DNA of 64,000 bases, from the NCBI RefSeq assembly GCF_900129235.1, contig NZ_FQUV01000008.1, positions 86,212 through 150,211 of the forward strand. Reading direction: 5' to 3'. This document shows positions 1 through 9,898 of the stretch, piece after piece. Within the stretch, counting starts at the first letter, position 1. Each line of letters starts with the position of its first letter. Under the pieces are notes generated by a model. That model worked only from the letters and a program-made list of their open reading frames with translations. It did not search any database and was not told the DNA's origin. The position numbers and the translations under genes were made by a program. The DNA comes from Litoreibacter ascidiaceicola (GTDB taxonomy: Bacteria > Pseudomonadota > Alphaproteobacteria > Rhodobacterales > Rhodobacteraceae).

Positions 1-1366
1 GTCGCCGGATCTTACAGGGCGCCGTCTGATCCGATGGATCAACCACGCGCTGTTCTTGATGAATGGCCAGACACCCGAAGCCAACGACCGATATTACAAA
101 TCACTGGCGCATCAGACAGCCTATTTAGGACGACGTTGGTCGGTTGCCTCGCGCGGGTTGCCGCGCTTTGAGGCTTTGACCGGCCTGTTATACGCATCCC
201 TTAGCCTCGGCGGGATGGAACGGTATGCGACGCCGTCAACCAATGCGCTGGCGCGCGAATGTGCCGATCAGATTGACGCCGAAGGCGGTATCCCAACGCG
301 AAATCCCGAAGAACTTTTGGAGGTTTTCACTCTCCTGACATGGGCCGCCGCCGCATTGACAGAAGCAGGCCGGATGCCACTACCTGCGCATTTGGCCGCT
401 ATCAAGCGCATGGCCCCGACGCTTCGGGCATTGCGCCACGCTGATGGCGGCTTGGCGCGTTTTCATGGTGGCGGTCGGGGTTTGGAGGGGCGTTTAGACC
501 ATGCCTTGGCCTACTCCGGCGTTAAGGCGGCCCAATTGGATGGGCTTGCCATGGGCTACGCGCGCCTGTCAGGTGGGCGCACGACAGTGATTGCCGATGT
601 CAGCGCGCCACCGGCACGAAATGCGTCACGGGTCGCACATGCCAGCACCTTGGCGTTCGAGCTGACGTCTGGCCGTCGTGCATTGATTGTGAATTGCGGG
701 TCCGGTGCGCCGTTCGGTGCGGAATGGCGCAGGGCTGGTCGCGCCACACCTTCTCATTCGACCTTATCTATAGACGGCGTGTCATCGGCCAAGTTGATTG
801 CAGAGCCACAAGGTGAATTTCTGACATCCGGCCCGACGAAAGTCACCGAGCAACGCAATGTTGGAAGCGATGCCACCGAAATCATCGCGAGCCATAACAG
901 CTATTGCGTGGAATATGGTTTGACCCATGTCCGGAAAATGGAAGTCAGTCTGGATGGGCGCCGGGTTACAGGTGAGGATACTCTGGCGGCTTTGACCGAC
1001 CCTGATCGGGTCCGGTTCGAAGCGCATATGGACAAAATTTCACTGCAGGGCGTGCCGTATTCGGTCCGGTTCCATTTACATCCGGAGGTAGATGCCTCTC
1101 TGGATATGGGAGGGACGGCTATCTCACTGGCACTGAAAAGTGGTGAAGTTTGGGTGTTCAGGCCGTCATTCGCGGCGAAAATGACGATTGAACCCAGCGT
1201 TTATCTGGAAAAAGGGCGATTAAAGCCACGTGCGTCCAAACAGATCGTTTTATCCTCCCGCGTGATGGAGTATGCGAGCCAGGTCAGTTGGTCTTTGGCT
1301 AAAGCGCAGGACACTCCGTCTTACTTGCGCGACGTGGACGAGGACCTTGAGCTGGCGTTGAAATGA
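1..1366 (+). CDS. Heparinase II/III family protein, 5' end cut by the window
   Basis: The reading frame is open from the second base of the window, so the true start lies upstream and only about the last 454 residues are present. The visible part has the pattern of the heparinase II/III-like proteins found next to purH in Rhodobacterales: an alpha-helical toroid region, then a beta-rich C-terminal domain with ALIVNCGSG and the SHSTLSIDG stretch. Members of this family are polysaccharide lyases or lyase-like proteins; the substrate here is unknown. It ends 29 bases before purH and probably shares its transcript. The family call rests on these features and on context; catalytic residues cannot be confirmed from the fragment. 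Confidence 0.8.
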   Translation, partial: SPDLTGRRLIRWINHALFLMNGQTPEANDRYYKSLAHQTAYLGRRWSVASRGLPRFEALTGLLYASLSLGGMERYATPSTNALARECADQIDAEGGIPTRNPEELLEVFTLLTWAAAALTEAGRMPLPAHLAAIKRMAPTLRALRHADGGLARFHGGGRGLEGRLDHALAYSGVKAAQLDGLAMGYARLSGGRTTVIADVSAPPARNASRVAHASTLAFELTSGRRALIVNCGSGAPFGAEWRRAGRATPSHSTLSIDGVSSAKLIAEPQGEFLTSGPTKVTEQRNVGSDATEIIASHNSYCVEYGLTHVRKMEVSLDGRRVTGEDTLAALTDPDRVRFEAHMDKISLQGVPYSVRFHLHPEVDASLDMGGTAISLALKSGEVWVFRPSFAAKMTIEPSVYLEKGRLKPRASKQIVLSSRVMEYASQVSWSLAKAQDTPSYLRDVDEDLELALK

Positions 1367-1395
1367 CCTCTGCTGCTTGAGCCTTAAGGACTGCT

Positions 1396-2982
1396 ATGAC
1401 CGATCTCGTACCCGTGCGCCGCGCGCTGCTTTCTGTATCCGATAAATCCGGCCTGATTGATTTCGCCCGTGCCTTGGCGGGCCACGGTGTTGAGTTGCTT
1501 TCAACGGGCGGCACTGCCGCCGCGATCCGTGACGCGGGGCTGGATGTGAAAGACGTGTCCGAAGTGACCGGATTCCCCGAGATGATGGATGGTCGCGTGA
1601 AAACTCTGCATCCGATTGTTCATGGTGGTTTGCTGGCATTGCGCGATAACGAAGGTCATGTCGGCTCGATGACGGAGCATGGCATCGGTGCAATCGACCT
1701 GCTTGTGGTGAATCTGTATCCGTTCGAAGAAACCGTCGCCAAGGGCGCCGATTATGCGACCTGCATCGAGAATATCGACATTGGCGGACCAGCGATGCTG
1801 CGCTCTGCCGCGAAGAACCACCAGTTTGTGAACGTCGTGACGGATGTGCAGGATTACGAAGCGGTTCTGGCCGAGATGATGGCGCAAGACGGCGCCACCT
1901 CCTACGCCTTCCGCCAGCGTCTGGCGCTCACCGCGTATTCGCGCACGGCGGCCTATGACACGGCGGTGTCCGGCTGGATGGCGGGCGCGTTGGGTGAAAC
2001 ACCGCGCCGCAAGTCCTTTGCAGGCACTCTGGCTCAAACCCTGCGATATGGCGAAAACCCGCATCAGCAGGCGGCGTTCTACACGGATGGTTCTGCCCGC
2101 CCCGGCGTTGCGACCGCGCAGCAGCATCAGGGCAAAGAGCTTTCCTACAACAACATCAACGATACTGACGCCGCGTTTGAGCTGGTCGCCGAGTTCGACC
2201 CCAAGGACGGCCCTGCGGTTGCCATTATCAAACACGCCAACCCATGTGGCGTGGCCCGCGGCGCGACTGTCGCGGAAGCCTACAACAAGGCCTTCGAATG
2301 CGATCAGACGTCGGCCTTTGGTGGTATCATTGCAGTGAACCAGCCGCTTGACGGGGCGACTGCCGAAGCGATTAGCGGCATCTTTACCGAGGTGGTGATT
2401 GCCCCCGGCGCGGATGATGATGCACGTGCGATTTTCGCCAAGAAGAAGAACCTGCGTTTGCTGACGACGGACGGTTTGCCTGATCCAGTCGCCGCAGCGC
2501 TGACCGTGCGCCAAGTGTCCGGCGGATTGTTGGTGCAAGACAAAGACAACGGCCGCATTCTGGCGGGCGACCTGAAGGTTGTGACCAAACGCGCACCTTC
2601 CGAGCAGGAACTTGCCGACATGCTGTTCGCATGGCGCGTGGCGAAACATGTGAAGTCCAACGCGATCGTCTACGTCAAGGATGGCGCGACCGTGGGTATC
2701 GGCGCAGGGCAAATGAGCCGCGTGGATAGCTCCCGCATCGCGGCGCGCAAGGCGCAAGACGTGGCGGAGTTGTTGAAACTGCCTGAACCACGCACAATCG
2801 GGTCCGCAGTGGCCTCCGACGCGTTCTTTCCTTTCGCGGATGGTTTGCAAACCGCAGCCGAAGCAGGGGCGACCGCGCTAATCCAGCCCGGCGGTTCCAT
2901 GCGGGATGATGAAGTGATCGCAGCTGCTGACGAGCTTGGCCTTGCGATGGTCTTCACCGGCATGCGTCATTTCCGGCACTGA
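1396..2982 (+). CDS. purH: Bifunctional AICAR formyltransferase / IMP cyclohydrolase
   Basis: PurH carries out the last two steps of purine synthesis in the cytoplasm: formyl transfer from 10-formyltetrahydrofolate to AICAR, then ring closure to IMP. The 528 residues match the usual family length. The N-terminal MGS-like cyclohydrolase domain (about residues 1-150, with STGGTA and the [14 protein letters not shown] segment) is followed by the transformylase domain, which contains the catalytic Lys-His pair in [11 protein letters not shown]. An AAGGA ribosome-binding site precedes the ATG. lspA starts two bases after the stop, so the two are very likely cotranscribed. Identification is secure. 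Confidence 0.98.
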   Translation: MTDLVPVRRALLSVSDKSGLIDFARALAGHGVELLSTGGTAAAIRDAGLDVKDVSEVTGFPEMMDGRVKTLHPIVHGGLLALRDNEGHVGSMTEHGIGAIDLLVVNLYPFEETVAKGADYATCIENIDIGGPAMLRSAAKNHQFVNVVTDVQDYEAVLAEMMAQDGATSYAFRQRLALTAYSRTAAYDTAVSGWMAGALGETPRRKSFAGTLAQTLRYGENPHQQAAFYTDGSARPGVATAQQHQGKELSYNNINDTDAAFELVAEFDPKDGPAVAIIKHANPCGVARGATVAEAYNKAFECDQTSAFGGIIAVNQPLDGATAEAISGIFTEVVIAPGADDDARAIFAKKKNLRLLTTDGLPDPVAAALTVRQVSGGLLVQDKDNGRILAGDLKVVTKRAPSEQELADMLFAWRVAKHVKSNAIVYVKDGATVGIGAGQMSRVDSSRIAARKAQDVAELLKLPEPRTIGSAVASDAFFPFADGLQTAAEAGATALIQPGGSMRDDEVIAAADELGLAMVFTGMRHFRH

Positions 2983-2984
2983 TC

Positions 2985-3464
2985 ATGAGGGTTATACTTC
3001 TCTCTGCACTGGCCGTTTTCGGGATCGACCAGTTTTCCAAATGGGCTGTCGTCCATAAGATGAACCTGATCGAGCGGCTTTCCGTCGACGTGCTGCCACC
3101 CCTGTTGAATTTCCGCATGGGCTGGAACACGGGCATCAATTTCGGCCTATTCTCGGACAGCCCAGAGATCATGCGCTACGTGCTGGTCGCGCTGGCCATC
3201 GTGGTGTCTTGCTTCCTGTTGTGGTGGGGCAATCGCAATCTTGGCCGGACAATCACGCAGATGGGGGCGGGGGCAATCATCGGTGGTGCGCTTGCAAATG
3301 CGCTGGATCGCGTACTTTACGGGGCCGTTGCCGATTTTTTGAACATGTCCTGCTGCGGTATCAGCAATCCCTACACCTTCAATATCGCCGACATCGGCAT
3401 ATTTGCAGGCGCTTTCGCCTTGGTTGCATTTGATGACACCAAGGGCGAGCATAAGTCAGGATAA
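2985..3464 (+). CDS. lspA: Lipoprotein signal peptidase II
   Basis: LspA is the inner-membrane aspartyl protease that removes the signal peptide from diacylglyceryl-modified prolipoproteins. The 159-residue protein has the family length and four hydrophobic segments. The two catalytic-aspartate motifs are visible as NALDRV and VADFLN near the C-terminal half. It begins two bases after the purH stop and is followed by a lipoprotein gene, a natural partner for this enzyme. No strong independent ribosome-binding site is visible, which fits translational coupling to purH. Confidence 0.96.
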   Translation: MRVILLSALAVFGIDQFSKWAVVHKMNLIERLSVDVLPPLLNFRMGWNTGINFGLFSDSPEIMRYVLVALAIVVSCFLLWWGNRNLGRTITQMGAGAIIGGALANALDRVLYGAVADFLNMSCCGISNPYTFNIADIGIFAGAFALVAFDDTKGEHKSG

Positions 3465-3533
3465 AGAACCCTCGTGACGACCGCGTCGGATTACGTTAAA
3501 ACACCATCAAAAGAAGAGCAGGAGTGGCCTTTC

Positions 3534-4052
3534 ATGCAACGTAAAGCGATGATCCTTGGCGGGATGGTCTGTGCCGTACTGGCGCTGTCGGCATGTGACC
3601 GGAATAAACAGCCCCAGTTGCTCAACGTGAAATCCAATCAGGAAGGCGGGCCAGACGAGTTCGCGATCCTGCCAAACAAGCCTTTGACGCTTCCCGATGA
3701 CTACAAGGCCTTGCCTGCGCCAACGAAGGGCGGGACCAACCGGACCGATGTGACGCCACTGGCCGATGCCGTGGTGGCGCTCGGGGGCAATCCAAACGGT
3801 GGTATCAGTGATGGCGGGTTGGTAAACTACGCGTCGCGCTATGGCGTTTCTCCCGATATCCGGGGCGCTCTTGCAACCGAAGATCTGGAATTCCGCCGCA
3901 AGAACGATGGCCGCCTGCTTGAACGCGTCTTTAATGTGAATGTCTACTTCAAGGCTTACCGCAAGCAATCTCTTGATCAGTACGCCGAGCTTGAGCGCTT
4001 GCGCCGGCTTGGTGTGCGCACCAATTCCGCGCCGCCCGAAGGCTACGAATAG
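3534..4052 (+). CDS. DUF3035-type lipoprotein
   Basis: A 172-residue predicted lipoprotein. The open frame extends to a GTG 60 bases upstream. I place the start at the ATG at 3534 because AGGAG lies 9 bases before it and translation from there gives a clean lipoprotein signal: a short basic end, a hydrophobic stretch and the lipobox LSAC with the cysteine at residue 21. The mature protein is polar and fits the DUF3035 family common in Rhodobacterales. Some alphaproteobacterial members of this kind have been linked to the outer-membrane assembly machinery, but I cannot confirm that from sequence. It lies just downstream of lspA, whose product would process it. Confidence 0.7.
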   Translation: MQRKAMILGGMVCAVLALSACDRNKQPQLLNVKSNQEGGPDEFAILPNKPLTLPDDYKALPAPTKGGTNRTDVTPLADAVVALGGNPNGGISDGGLVNYASRYGVSPDIRGALATEDLEFRRKNDGRLLERVFNVNVYFKAYRKQSLDQYAELERLRRLGVRTNSAPPEGYE

Positions 4053-4141
4053 TCAGGCCAGTCACAAGGCCGTGGCTCAGGTTGAATTCTCGGCAACTCC
4101 TGCCATGTTTTCTAATAACGTGATTATCTGAAGGGATGCTT

Positions 4142-5485
4142 ATGCGCCGTCTAATTGCTTGTCTGATTGCTCCGGTTGTTCTGGTCTTTCCGGCCCTTGG
4201 CGCCGAAAAGATCACCACATTTACCTTGGATAACGGTCTCGAGGCAGTCGTGCTCGAAGATCATCGTGCGCCGGTCGTGGTGCATATGCTTTGGTACAAA
4301 GCGGGCGCTGCGGACGAAGCACCGGGGGTTTCTGGCATCGCGCATTTTCTTGAACACCTCCTATTCAAGGCCACTGACAAGCTGGAGGCTGGTGAGTTCT
4401 CGGCTGTGGTCGAGGCGAATGGCGGGTCGGACAACGCGTTCACCTCTTGGGACTATACGGCCTACTACCAGCGGATCGCGGCGGATCGCCTCGATCTGAT
4501 GATGGGTATGGAAGCGGACCGGATGCGCAATATTCGCCTGACCGCGGAGGATGTGGAGACCGAGCGTAAAGTTATCCTGGAAGAACGGGCACAGCGCACA
4601 GATAGCGATCCGGGTGCTTTGTTCGGTGAGCAACGAAATGCAGCTCAATATTTGAACCACCCCTATGGTCGCCCGATTATCGGCTGGCGTCATGAGGCGG
4701 CCAAACTAAGCCGCGAAGATGCACTTGGCTTTTATCGAAAATACTACGCGCCGAACGCGGCCGTGCTGATTGTTGCGGGCGACGTGGACCCTGCCGAAGT
4801 GGAAGCGCTGGCCAAGAAGCACTACGGCCCGTTGGAACCCACCGTTGGGTTGGAAGCGCGCGTTCGCCCCGAAGAGCCACCGCAGCGTGCCGAGCGCCGA
4901 ATTGTCTATGAAGACCCGCAAGCTGCGCAGCCTTATGTGATCCGCTCGTATATGGCTCCGGAACGGGATGCCGGAGACCAGAAAACGGCCGCTGCACTGA
5001 CTTTGCTTGCCAAAATTCTTGGTGGACCCGGGCAGACGTCCGTGCTTGGTCGTGCATTGCAATTCGAGAGCAACAAAGCGGTCTACACATCGGCGTTCTA
5101 TTCAGGCATGAACTACGACGACACGACTTTCGGAGTGTTCATCGTTCCAGCGCCGGGTCTGAGTTTGCAGCAAGGCGAGGACGAGATGGATGCAGTGATC
5201 GCAAAATTCCTTGAGGATGGCGTCGACGCGGAGCATCTGGCGCGAGTGAAGTCGCAAATTCGGGCATCCTTGATCTACGGACAGGACGATGTTGCCTCTC
5301 TGGGTCGTGAATATGGTGCGGCTCTGACCTCCGGTTTGACGGTCGAAGACGTGCAGCAATGGCCCGCCGTTCTAGATGCCGTCACCGAGGAAGATATAAT
5401 GCAAGCGGCACGCTTGGTGCTTGACCGTAAAAAGGCGGTAACCGGTTGGTTCCGCAAGCCGTCAGCGGAGGAGGTTTCCCAATGA
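4142..5485 (+). CDS. M16 family zinc peptidase, catalytic subunit
   Basis: An exported metallopeptidase of the pitrilysin/insulysin family. The inverted zinc motif HFLEH is at residues 68-72, and the third ligand is expected in the glutamate-rich ERKVILEE segment downstream. Residues 1-21 form a signal peptide ending near ALGA, so it should act in the periplasm. Two ATGs are possible: AAGGG abuts the first (4136) but lies 6 bases before the second (4142), so the second is preferred, giving 447 residues. The stop overlaps the start of the next M16 gene (ATGA), the arrangement expected for two subunits made in equal amount. The substrate is unknown. Confidence 0.92.
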   Translation: MRRLIACLIAPVVLVFPALGAEKITTFTLDNGLEAVVLEDHRAPVVVHMLWYKAGAADEAPGVSGIAHFLEHLLFKATDKLEAGEFSAVVEANGGSDNAFTSWDYTAYYQRIAADRLDLMMGMEADRMRNIRLTAEDVETERKVILEERAQRTDSDPGALFGEQRNAAQYLNHPYGRPIIGWRHEAAKLSREDALGFYRKYYAPNAAVLIVAGDVDPAEVEALAKKHYGPLEPTVGLEARVRPEEPPQRAERRIVYEDPQAAQPYVIRSYMAPERDAGDQKTAAALTLLAKILGGPGQTSVLGRALQFESNKAVYTSAFYSGMNYDDTTFGVFIVPAPGLSLQQGEDEMDAVIAKFLEDGVDAEHLARVKSQIRASLIYGQDDVASLGREYGAALTSGLTVEDVQQWPAVLDAVTEEDIMQAARLVLDRKKAVTGWFRKPSAEEVSQ

Positions 5486-6789
5486 TCCGTGTTGTTCTGG
5501 CCACCTGCTTGGCCCTCATTACCTTCCCTGCTGCCGCTATTGACATTAAAGAGGTGACCTCTCCGGGTGGTATCAAAGCGTGGCTGGTCGAAGAAACCTC
5601 GATACCATTCACCGCTCTGGAAATCCGCTTCAAAGGCGGTGCGTCGCTGGACGCTGAGGGAAAGCGTGGCGCCGCCTATTTGATGTCCGGCCTGCTGGAC
5701 GAGGGCGCGGGTGATCTGACCTCGACTGAATTCGCTCTGGCCGCTGAAGAACTCGCATTCAAGTACGATTTTGACGCGTCTTCTGATAGTTTTTCAGTGT
5801 CTGCTCAGTTTCTGACGGAAAACCGTGACGCCTCCCTCGAATTGCTGCGCAAAGCGCTGAACGAGCCGCGGTTTGATCAAGATGCGGTGGATCGTGTACG
5901 TGCGCAGGTGCTGTCGATTATCGCCTCTGACTCAGAAGATCCAAACGACATCGCAGGCAAGACCTTTGCGTCGCTTGCTTACGGTGACCACCCATATGCA
6001 ACCAAGCTTGAAGGCACGGCGGAATCCGTCACGATGCTGACACGCGATGATCTGATTGCATCGCATAAATCACTCCTCACCCGCGACCGCGTTTACGTTG
6101 GTGCGGTGGGCGATATCTCCGCTGAAGAACTGGGTGTCATTCTGGATGAACTGTTGGGTGCATTGCCAGAAACTGGCCCAGATTTGCCCGGTCCCGCGCC
6201 ATTCCTGCTGTCCGGCGGCGAGACTGTGGTTCCCTATAACACGCCGCAATCTGTCGCCATTTTCGGTCATGCAGGTATCGAAAGAACTGATCCCGATTTT
6301 TTTGCAGCCTATGTTATGAATCAAGTTCTGGGTTCCGGCGGGTTCGGCTCCCGCCTCATGGACGAGGTGCGTGAAAAGCGCGGGCTCACCTATGGGGTAT
6401 ATTCATATCTGGTTCTTCGGGAGCATGTGAACTTGGTGATGGGTCAGGTGTCTTCGTCGAATGACAGCGTGGCGGAAGCGATCTCGGTCATCCGTGACGA
6501 ATGGGCGAAGATGGCTGACGAGGGCGTGACTGAGGAAGAGCTGGAGACGGCCAAGACCTATTTGACCGGTGCCTATCCGCTACGCTTCGACGGCAACGCA
6601 CGTATTGCCAACATTCTTGCTTCAATGCAGTTCGATGATTTGCCGATCGATTACATCGACAGCCGTAATTCGCAGGTTGAAGCGGTGACGCTAGAAGATA
6701 TCAAGCGCGTCTCTAAACGACTTCTGAAGCCTGAAAACCTGCATTTTGTCGTCGTCGGAAAGCCGACCGGATTGGATGCGTCGAACTAG
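5482..6789 (+). CDS. M16 family protein, non-catalytic partner subunit
   Basis: A second M16-fold protein of 435 residues, coupled to the preceding gene by an ATGA overlap and preceded by GGAGG. A GTG further upstream is open but lies inside the previous gene and would hide the signal peptide MIRVVLATCLALITFPAAA. The place where the zinc motif would sit reads AYLMSGLLDEGAG, so no HXXEH is present. Partners of this type keep the substrate-binding arginine/tyrosine region in the C-terminal half; RGLTYGVYSYL here resembles it. It is therefore best read as the regulatory half of a periplasmic heterodimeric protease. Confidence 0.9.
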   Translation: MIRVVLATCLALITFPAAAIDIKEVTSPGGIKAWLVEETSIPFTALEIRFKGGASLDAEGKRGAAYLMSGLLDEGAGDLTSTEFALAAEELAFKYDFDASSDSFSVSAQFLTENRDASLELLRKALNEPRFDQDAVDRVRAQVLSIIASDSEDPNDIAGKTFASLAYGDHPYATKLEGTAESVTMLTRDDLIASHKSLLTRDRVYVGAVGDISAEELGVILDELLGALPETGPDLPGPAPFLLSGGETVVPYNTPQSVAIFGHAGIERTDPDFFAAYVMNQVLGSGGFGSRLMDEVREKRGLTYGVYSYLVLREHVNLVMGQVSSSNDSVAEAISVIRDEWAKMADEGVTEEELETAKTYLTGAYPLRFDGNARIANILASMQFDDLPIDYIDSRNSQVEAVTLEDIKRVSKRLLKPENLHFVVVGKPTGLDASN

Positions 6790-6793
6790 CCAA

Positions 6794-6819
6794 GCCCAAT
6801 GGCCGAATCGGGATTGGGC
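6794..6819 (+). terminator. Hairpin after the M16 pair
   Basis: GCCCAAT at 6794-6800 pairs perfectly with ATTGGGC at 6813-6819 and an inner CCG/CGG can extend the stem. It lies 4 bases past the M16 stop and just before mutL. There is no T-run, so a Rho-independent function is uncertain. Confidence 0.4.
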
Positions 6820-6836
6820 GTGCTACAAATTGGGGT

Positions 6837-8678
6837 ATGAACGCTCAGACCCCCAACATAGGCGATAGTCAGCCCGCAAAACGGCCTCAGATCAAGCAAT
6901 TGGATGAAGTGGCCGTCAACCGGATCGCGGCTGGCGAAGTGGTCGAACGACCCGCCTCGGCGGTTAAGGAGTTGATCGAGAACGCGCTGGACGCAGGCGC
7001 GACCCGCATTGAGCTTTGCGTCAAGGACGGCGGCAAGACCCTGATCCGCGTGACCGATGACGGGCATGGGATCCCCGCGCGGGATTTGCCGCTGGCCTTG
7101 TCGCGGCACGCCACATCGAAGATCGACGGGACTGACCTGCTGAACATCCACACCTTCGGCTTCCGTGGCGAGGCGCTGCCGTCGATGGCCGCAGTCGGTC
7201 GCATGACGATCACGTCGCGCGTCGCAGGCGAGGACGCAGCGCAGATCGTCGTGGATGGCGGCGCGATGGGGAAGGTCACTCCTGCGGCCCTGTCGAAAGG
7301 CACAGTGGTCGAGTTGCGCAACCTGTTTTATGCGACACCCGCACGGCTGAAATTCCTGCGCACCGACCGCGCCGAGATGGGCGCGATCTCCGACGTGGTC
7401 AAGAAGCTGGCGATGGCGGAGCCTTACGTCGGCTTCACAATCCGCGATCTGTCGCGTGATGATACAGGGCGCGTGACGTTCCGTGCAGACCCGCAGTCGG
7501 GCGATATGTTCGATGCGCTTGGCGGGCGGTTGCGCTCGATCCTTGGCGCGGAATTCGCGGACAATGCCTTGGCCATTGATGCGGAACGCGAGGGGATCAC
7601 CCTGACCGGCTACGCGGCGTTACCGACTTATTCACGCGGTAACAGTATTTCGCAGTTCCTGTTCGTGAATGGACGTCCCGTGCGAGACAAGCTGTTGGTC
7701 GGCGCGCTACGTGGCGCGTATTCGGACTTCCTGAGCCGCGACAGACATCCCGTAGTGGCGTTGTTTCTGGAATTGGAACCGACCAAAGTGGACGTAAACG
7801 TCCACCCGGCCAAGGCGGAAGTCCGGTTCCGCGATCCGAGAATGGCACGGGGATTGATCGTTTCAGCGCTGAAGCACGCGCTGGCGGATGCGGGGCATCG
7901 TGCCTCGACGACTGTGGCGGGCGCGACGTTGGGCGCGTTCCAGCCAGAGCGGGTGGAACGCCCCGTGTATCAAATGGACCGCCCATCGCTGGGGGCCATG
8001 CGGGCGTCTTATCAGGCCCAAGCACCCGGATTTGCCGAAACGCAGGCAGTCTATAGCCGCGTTGACGTGGTCGAGCCTGTTGCCGCAGAACCGGTGGACC
8101 AGCCCTTGGGAGCGGCACGCGGGCAGGTGCATGAGAACTACATCATCGCGCAAACCAAAAACGGTATGGTGATCGTCGACCAACACGCCGCACATGAGCG
8201 GTTGGTTTATGAGAAACTAAAGAAGCAGATGGCCGAGAACGGTGTTGCGGCGCAGGCATTACTAATCCCCGAGATCGTGGAAATGTCCGGTGCGGATGCC
8301 GAAACACTGTTGAGCCATGCTGACGCGCTGTCCAAACTTGGGCTAACGCTTGAGCCGTTTGGCGCAGGCGCAATCGCTGTGCGCGAGACCCCTGCGATTC
8401 TGGGCGAGGTTAACGCGGAAGCAATGGTGAGAGATATCCTTGATGAACTCGACGACCTTGGCGACACGCAACTGGTTACCGACAAGATAGAGGCGGTGTT
8501 AAGCCGCGTCGCCTGTCACGGCTCTATCCGGTCGGGTCGTTGGATGCGGGCGGACGAGATGAACGCCCTGCTGCGCGAGATGGAGGCGACGCCTCACTCG
8601 GGCCAATGCAACCACGGCCGCCCCACCTATGTGGAGCTGAAGCTGGCCGATATTGAACGATTGTTCGGACGCACATGA
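6837..8678 (+). CDS. mutL: DNA mismatch repair protein MutL
   Basis: MutL links mismatch recognition by MutS to strand incision. The 613-residue protein has the GHKL ATPase motifs in the N-terminal third (NALDAGA, DDGHGIP, FGFRGEALPS, KGTVVELRNLF). The C-terminal domain carries the metal-binding endonuclease motif DQHAAHERLVYE (pattern DQHAX2EX4E), plus ACHGSIR, CNHGRP and a terminal FGR. This is therefore the nicking type of MutL found in organisms without MutH. rmuC overlaps its stop by 4 bases. Confidence 0.97.
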   Translation: MNAQTPNIGDSQPAKRPQIKQLDEVAVNRIAAGEVVERPASAVKELIENALDAGATRIELCVKDGGKTLIRVTDDGHGIPARDLPLALSRHATSKIDGTDLLNIHTFGFRGEALPSMAAVGRMTITSRVAGEDAAQIVVDGGAMGKVTPAALSKGTVVELRNLFYATPARLKFLRTDRAEMGAISDVVKKLAMAEPYVGFTIRDLSRDDTGRVTFRADPQSGDMFDALGGRLRSILGAEFADNALAIDAEREGITLTGYAALPTYSRGNSISQFLFVNGRPVRDKLLVGALRGAYSDFLSRDRHPVVALFLELEPTKVDVNVHPAKAEVRFRDPRMARGLIVSALKHALADAGHRASTTVAGATLGAFQPERVERPVYQMDRPSLGAMRASYQAQAPGFAETQAVYSRVDVVEPVAAEPVDQPLGAARGQVHENYIIAQTKNGMVIVDQHAAHERLVYEKLKKQMAENGVAAQALLIPEIVEMSGADAETLLSHADALSKLGLTLEPFGAGAIAVRETPAILGEVNAEAMVRDILDELDDLGDTQLVTDKIEAVLSRVACHGSIRSGRWMRADEMNALLREMEATPHSGQCNHGRPTYVELKLADIERLFGRT

Positions 8679-9898
8679 TCCAGTTTGGCGATACGATTTT
8701 GCAGTGGGATGACCCGCTGGTTATTGCGGGCCTCGTGGGTGCCGCTGTTCTGCTTTTGATGATCGTTTTGCTGATCACAGTAGTTCGGTCTGCAGGACGG
8801 GCCGCACAAATGGCGCAGCCGATGATGATGCAGATGGGGCAGTTGAACCAAACCGTGCAAAGCCTTGGAACAGGTCAGGCGCAGTTGTCAGGCGGGCTGG
8901 AGAGCCTGTCGAAGAGTCAGAGCATGACGATCCAGACCATGGAAGTCCGGCTGGCTGAAGTGCAGCAAAAGATGGCAGAGCGGTTGCACGAGAACGCGAT
9001 GAAGTCGGCGCGGTCCCTGTCGGATTTGCAGGAGCGGATGAACGACACGCTGCATGGCTCCTCCGAGAAAACCACCAAATCACTAACGCAGTTACAAGAA
9101 CGATTGGCGACCATCGACAAGGCGCAGACCAATATCGAAAAGCTGTCGGGCGATGTGTTGTCCTTGCAGGATATCTTGTCGAACAAGCAAACACGCGGGG
9201 CGTTCGGGGAAATCCAGCTGAACGATATCGTGTCCAAGGCTTTGCCTGCTGACAGCTACTCGTTTCAGTGCACCTTGTCGAACGGCAAGCGGGCGGACTG
9301 CCTGATCAAGCTACCCAACCCTCCTGGGCCGATCGTGATCGATGCGAAGTTCCCGTTGGAGGCCTACGAAGCGCTTGTCGCCGCCGAAACCAAGGAGCAA
9401 CAAGCGCGCGCGTTGACTGCTTTGGGGCAGGCGGTCCGGGTGCATATCAAGAAAATCTCCGAGAGCTACCAGATCGAAGGTGAAACCGCTGATGGGGCAC
9501 TGATGTTCCTACCCTCCGAGGCGGTCTATGCGGAGCTTCATTCCCGTTTGCCCAACATCATCCGTGAGGGCTTCGCTGCACGGGTATGGATTGTCTCGCC
9601 CACGACATGTATGGCGACGCTGCACACGATGCGCTCGATCCTGAAGGACTCGCGGATGCGCGAGCAAACAGGCGAAATTCGCAAAGCTCTGCGCCAGCTT
9701 CACCGCGATGTCGAGATTATCGGCGAGAAGGCAGGCAAGCTGGAAACGCACCTGCGGCAAGCAGGCGATGATGTGTCGGGCGTGCTGACCGCCGCTACGC
9801 GTGCGGGTAAACGGGCGGACCGCTTGGACAACTTCGATTTCGAGGAACTGGTGCCCGAGGAGACCAACGTTGTGCCACTCGGCAAGTCTCCGGATTAA
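8675..9898 (+). CDS. rmuC: RmuC family protein
   Basis: RmuC-family proteins carry a PD-(D/E)XK-like nuclease domain and limit recombination at inverted repeats; their exact biochemical role is not settled. The 407 residues show an N-terminal membrane helix (about residues 13-35), a long coiled coil rich in Gln, Glu and Lys (about 50-165), then the conserved RmuC domain with GAFGEIQLNDIV and IVIDAKFPLEAYEAL. The start codon overlaps the mutL stop as ATGA, so the two genes are translationally coupled. The 3' end overlaps the convergent chrR gene by 4 bases. Confidence 0.93.
   Translation: MIQFGDTILQWDDPLVIAGLVGAAVLLLMIVLLITVVRSAGRAAQMAQPMMMQMGQLNQTVQSLGTGQAQLSGGLESLSKSQSMTIQTMEVRLAEVQQKMAERLHENAMKSARSLSDLQERMNDTLHGSSEKTTKSLTQLQERLATIDKAQTNIEKLSGDVLSLQDILSNKQTRGAFGEIQLNDIVSKALPADSYSFQCTLSNGKRADCLIKLPNPPGPIVIDAKFPLEAYEALVAAETKEQQARALTALGQAVRVHIKKISESYQIEGETADGALMFLPSEAVYAELHSRLPNIIREGFAARVWIVSPTTCMATLHTMRSILKDSRMREQTGEIRKALRQLHRDVEIIGEKAGKLETHLRQAGDDVSGVLTAATRAGKRADRLDNFDFEELVPEETNVVPLGKSPD

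Noticed and set aside
1501..2850. A 449-codon open frame antisense to purH
   Set aside because: It is the mirror of a well-conserved gene; its protein has no recognisable domain, and GC-rich codons commonly keep antisense frames open.
8676..8705. TGATCC at the rmuC start as an RpoE promoter
   Set aside because: No TA-rich -10 lies at 17-18 bases, and the site is inside the coupled mutL-rmuC junction.
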